Source of the DNA: Gracilariopsis chorda
Taxonomy: Eukaryota > Rhodophyta > Florideophyceae > Gracilariales > Gracilariaceae
Assembly: GCA_003194525.1 (NCBI GenBank)
Contig: NBIV01000016.1
Location: 62,001-126,000 of the forward strand
Direction: 5' to 3'
DNA: 64,000 nucleotides
Shown here: one piece after another, positions 62,463 to 64,000 of the stretch
How the letters are laid out: each line of letters opens with the position of its first letter
How positions within the stretch are numbered: the stretch's first letter is position 1
Translations under genes and position numbers: made by a program
Notes under the pieces: model-generated
What the model was told of the DNA's origin: nothing
The model's input: the letters and a program-made list of their open reading frames with translations, nothing else
Database searches by the model: none

Positions 62463-62741
62463 TCACTCTTTCTTGGTCTCTTGGGATACTTTCATTATAG
62501 TGGCGAGCTTCTGTTGAGCCGATGCAGCCTCTTCAGCTCTCTTCTCAGTTTCTTGAGTATTGACTGGCGTTTGCTTAACAAGGCCCACCGGCTTCTTCGG
62601 TGGTCCTGCTGCCATCTTCGCAGCTAAGTCGTTAAGGAAGTTGGGGTTCGAGCTTTGGAAAACGATGCCTGTCAGTACTCATTGCTCGTAGTTGGAAGGT
62701 TACGCATCATGCTCTGCATGCCCACTTCATACTTACTTCAT
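62463..62741 (-). CDS. Small 64-residue protein, two exons
   Basis: Reconstructed as complement(join(62463..62652,62737..62741)). The first coding exon is only five bases (ATGAA), followed by a GTAAGT donor and an 84-nt intron ending CCAAAG. The product begins MNSNPNFLNDLAAKMAAG, then PPKKPVGLVKQTP, and ends in a helical charged tail (EKRAEEAASAQQKLATIMK). The FLNDLAAKM segment is amphipathic and resembles short actin- or partner-binding helices (WH2-like), but I cannot assign a family. Support comes from a strong donor, matching phase, a sensible start and an uninterrupted frame. An alternative start at the internal Met (MAAGPPKKP) would give a 50-residue product. Confidence 0.42.
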
Positions 62742-63821
62742 TTTATGAGAGCAATGAGAGACTTTGGTACTCAACAGAAACTCTAACGAAACCAATTCAG
62801 TTAAGAAATTTCCTGCTGGTTGGTGATAAAAGAGATGAGGGGACTGGACGCTTGGTGGACGATGCGGCGGTTAGAGATTCAGCATGGAACGACGCTAGCT
62901 AGGCCTTCTGCCTACCTCTTCAGCAAACCACCCAGGATACTTGTGTACAGTATTACTTGGGCTCGGTAGATATCTACTGCACCCCTGACACGTGACACAT
63001 CAAAATCTCGAGAGATTTTCTGGCTTGAATGCATTGTGTTTGGAGCGCCGCAATTCCTTGCTTCACAGCGCAAGGATTAGGATGAAGGGTTGCGTGAGGT
63101 AGACGCAGTGCGGAGGAAGCGTCAGCAAGCGCAGGAAAGGGGTAAGGTTCGCGGATACCGAGTCGCGCTCGCGTTGATCAGACCAAGGAGCGGGAACAAA
63201 GTCCCTCCCAAGCGGTTTTCTTCTCCTCTCGGTGAGTGAGGACCGGTTGGGCAGTGGTTTTTGCTTTGATGGCCGGCGAGGTGCCCGGGCTCCCAGTAGC
63301 CGGAGGTGTTTGGCGCCCAGGTGCCGAGCTCCCAGTAGCCGGGGATTCGAGGCAAATCTTGGCCAGCAGTGCAGTGTCACAGGCGGGCCAATTTGCACAT
63401 TGCGAACCCCTGGTAGCCTGCCACCAGTGTCACATTGGAATGAAAAGCAGTCCAATTTGCAGAAGGGTCCCGTTTAGAGTGTTTCTCATTCTTGCAATTT
63501 CCGCCACAGAACCTGCAAGGGATGTCTTCTGTGCGTTTGTCGACTGTTTCGTTATTCTCGTCATAGAAACCTCTCGCAGTTCAGCTGTTCATGCCATAAC
63601 TCTGAAACAAGCGATATCGAGTATCACGGCCAGAGACGAAGTGGTGTCCAAAAAAGCAATCTTAGATTGTAACGTGGAAAGTATCTACAACGGCACATTT
63701 CTGTTAGACAGAACAATTGAGGCGTCCCAACTGCTTGCTTCTAGGGCGGGTCAGTGACGTGTTTATATATCACTGGCGTGTTGTGGGGACAAGGGCAGCG
63801 AAGTTGTGTATCGGTTTCATT
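62742..63821. other. Intergenic region with a short tandem repeat
   Basis: About 1.1 kb. Two diverged tandem units of about 39 bp occur at 63275-63350, sharing the 15-mer GCTCCCAGTAGCCGG (63289-63303 and 63328-63342). A plus-strand frame ends at 63757 (its last 100 codons from an ATG near 63440), but nothing in it is recognisable. Confidence 0.4.
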
Positions 63822-64000
63822 ATGATCCCGGCACCTAGTCCACACTTCTCACTGCGCACCGCCTTTGCGATTGCTATTCCCGTTGCGAGACGACAGGTTA
63901 TTCCAGTCCCGCGTAGAAGGCTAACTATGTCTGCGGCTGCTTCCCAGAGCAAGACGGTTGGAATCAGGAGGCTTAACTTTGTCTCATCGTTTACCGAGCA
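63822..64000 (+). CDS. Start of a gene running off the right edge
   Basis: An open frame from ATG 63822 to the window end (59 codons, no stop). The N-terminus (MIPAPSPHFSLRTAFAIAIP, then VARRQVIPVPRRRLTMSAAA) is basic and hydroxylated, like an organelle presequence. It is followed by SQSKTVGIRRLNFVSSFTE. The mature protein is not visible, so no function can be given. Confidence 0.4.
   Translation, partial: MIPAPSPHFSLRTAFAIAIPVARRQVIPVPRRRLTMSAAASQSKTVGIRRLNFVSSFTE

Noticed and set aside
63236-63757. 173-codon plus-strand frame near the right edge
   Set aside because: Its first third crosses a short tandem repeat, and the rest has no recognisable motif. Kept only as part of the intergenic description.

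Overview
This window is nuclear DNA from a photosynthetic eukaryote. It is gene-dense, with short intergenic gaps and few, small introns (about 70-310 nt, GT-AG). It carries eukaryotic genes (PEX14, VPS25, MOZART1, tubulin cofactor A, an atypical E2F, an LSD1-type demethylase, mitochondrial intermediate peptidase) and plastid-targeted proteins (an FKBP with a twin-arginine thylakoid-lumen signal and a possible Tic110-like protein). The best fit is a red alga with a compact, intron-poor genome. That is inferred from gene content and style, because no rRNA or organelle gene fixes the taxonomy.

Layout: 1-36 kb is host genes. In order they are DML1/Misato (+), a NIPA-type Mg2+ transporter (-, two exons), a lumenal FKBP (+), a plastid protein (-), a mitochondrial-type carrier (+), riboflavin kinase (-), ATP sulfurylase (+), an atypical E2F (-, two exons), MZT1 (+, three exons), TBCA (+, four exons), a GlmU-like pyrophosphorylase (-), PEX14 (-, two exons), mitochondrial intermediate peptidase (-), VPS25 (+, three exons), a Sel1-repeat protein (-) and an LSD1-like amine oxidase (+). 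Several were resolved only by reconstructing splice sites, and MZT1, TBCA and the ends of E2F, NIPA, PEX14 and VPS25 would be missed by ORF calling. Three genes (DML1, MZT1, TBCA) concern tubulin.

36.26-59.79 kb is one 23.5-kb block of mobile DNA nested three deep. The outer layer is a PIF/Harbinger DNA transposon with 17-bp terminal inverted repeats and a 3-bp AGT target duplication. It carries a DDE transposase pseudogene (-) and a DUF6818 Myb/SANT-like pseudogene (+). The second ORF is split by a Ty3/gypsy chromovirus (element A, minus strand, 826-bp LTRs). A is itself split near the end of gag by a second, related chromovirus (element B, plus strand, 780-bp LTRs with one difference). Element B carries an extra antisense reading frame of about 620 codons between pol and the 3' LTR, which element A lacks. 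Both elements have an unusually long proline/serine-rich linker between integrase and chromodomain.

59.8-64 kb returns to host sequence: a disordered, probably nuclear protein with two RVxF motifs, a newly reconstructed 64-residue gene with a 5-nt coding first exon, and a reading frame that runs off the right edge.

The most novel material is the antisense cargo ORF of element B, the Harbinger/LTR nesting, the dense small GC-rich hairpins in element A, two 61-nt near-perfect foldbacks in host intergenic DNA, and an E2F palindrome in front of the E2F gene.
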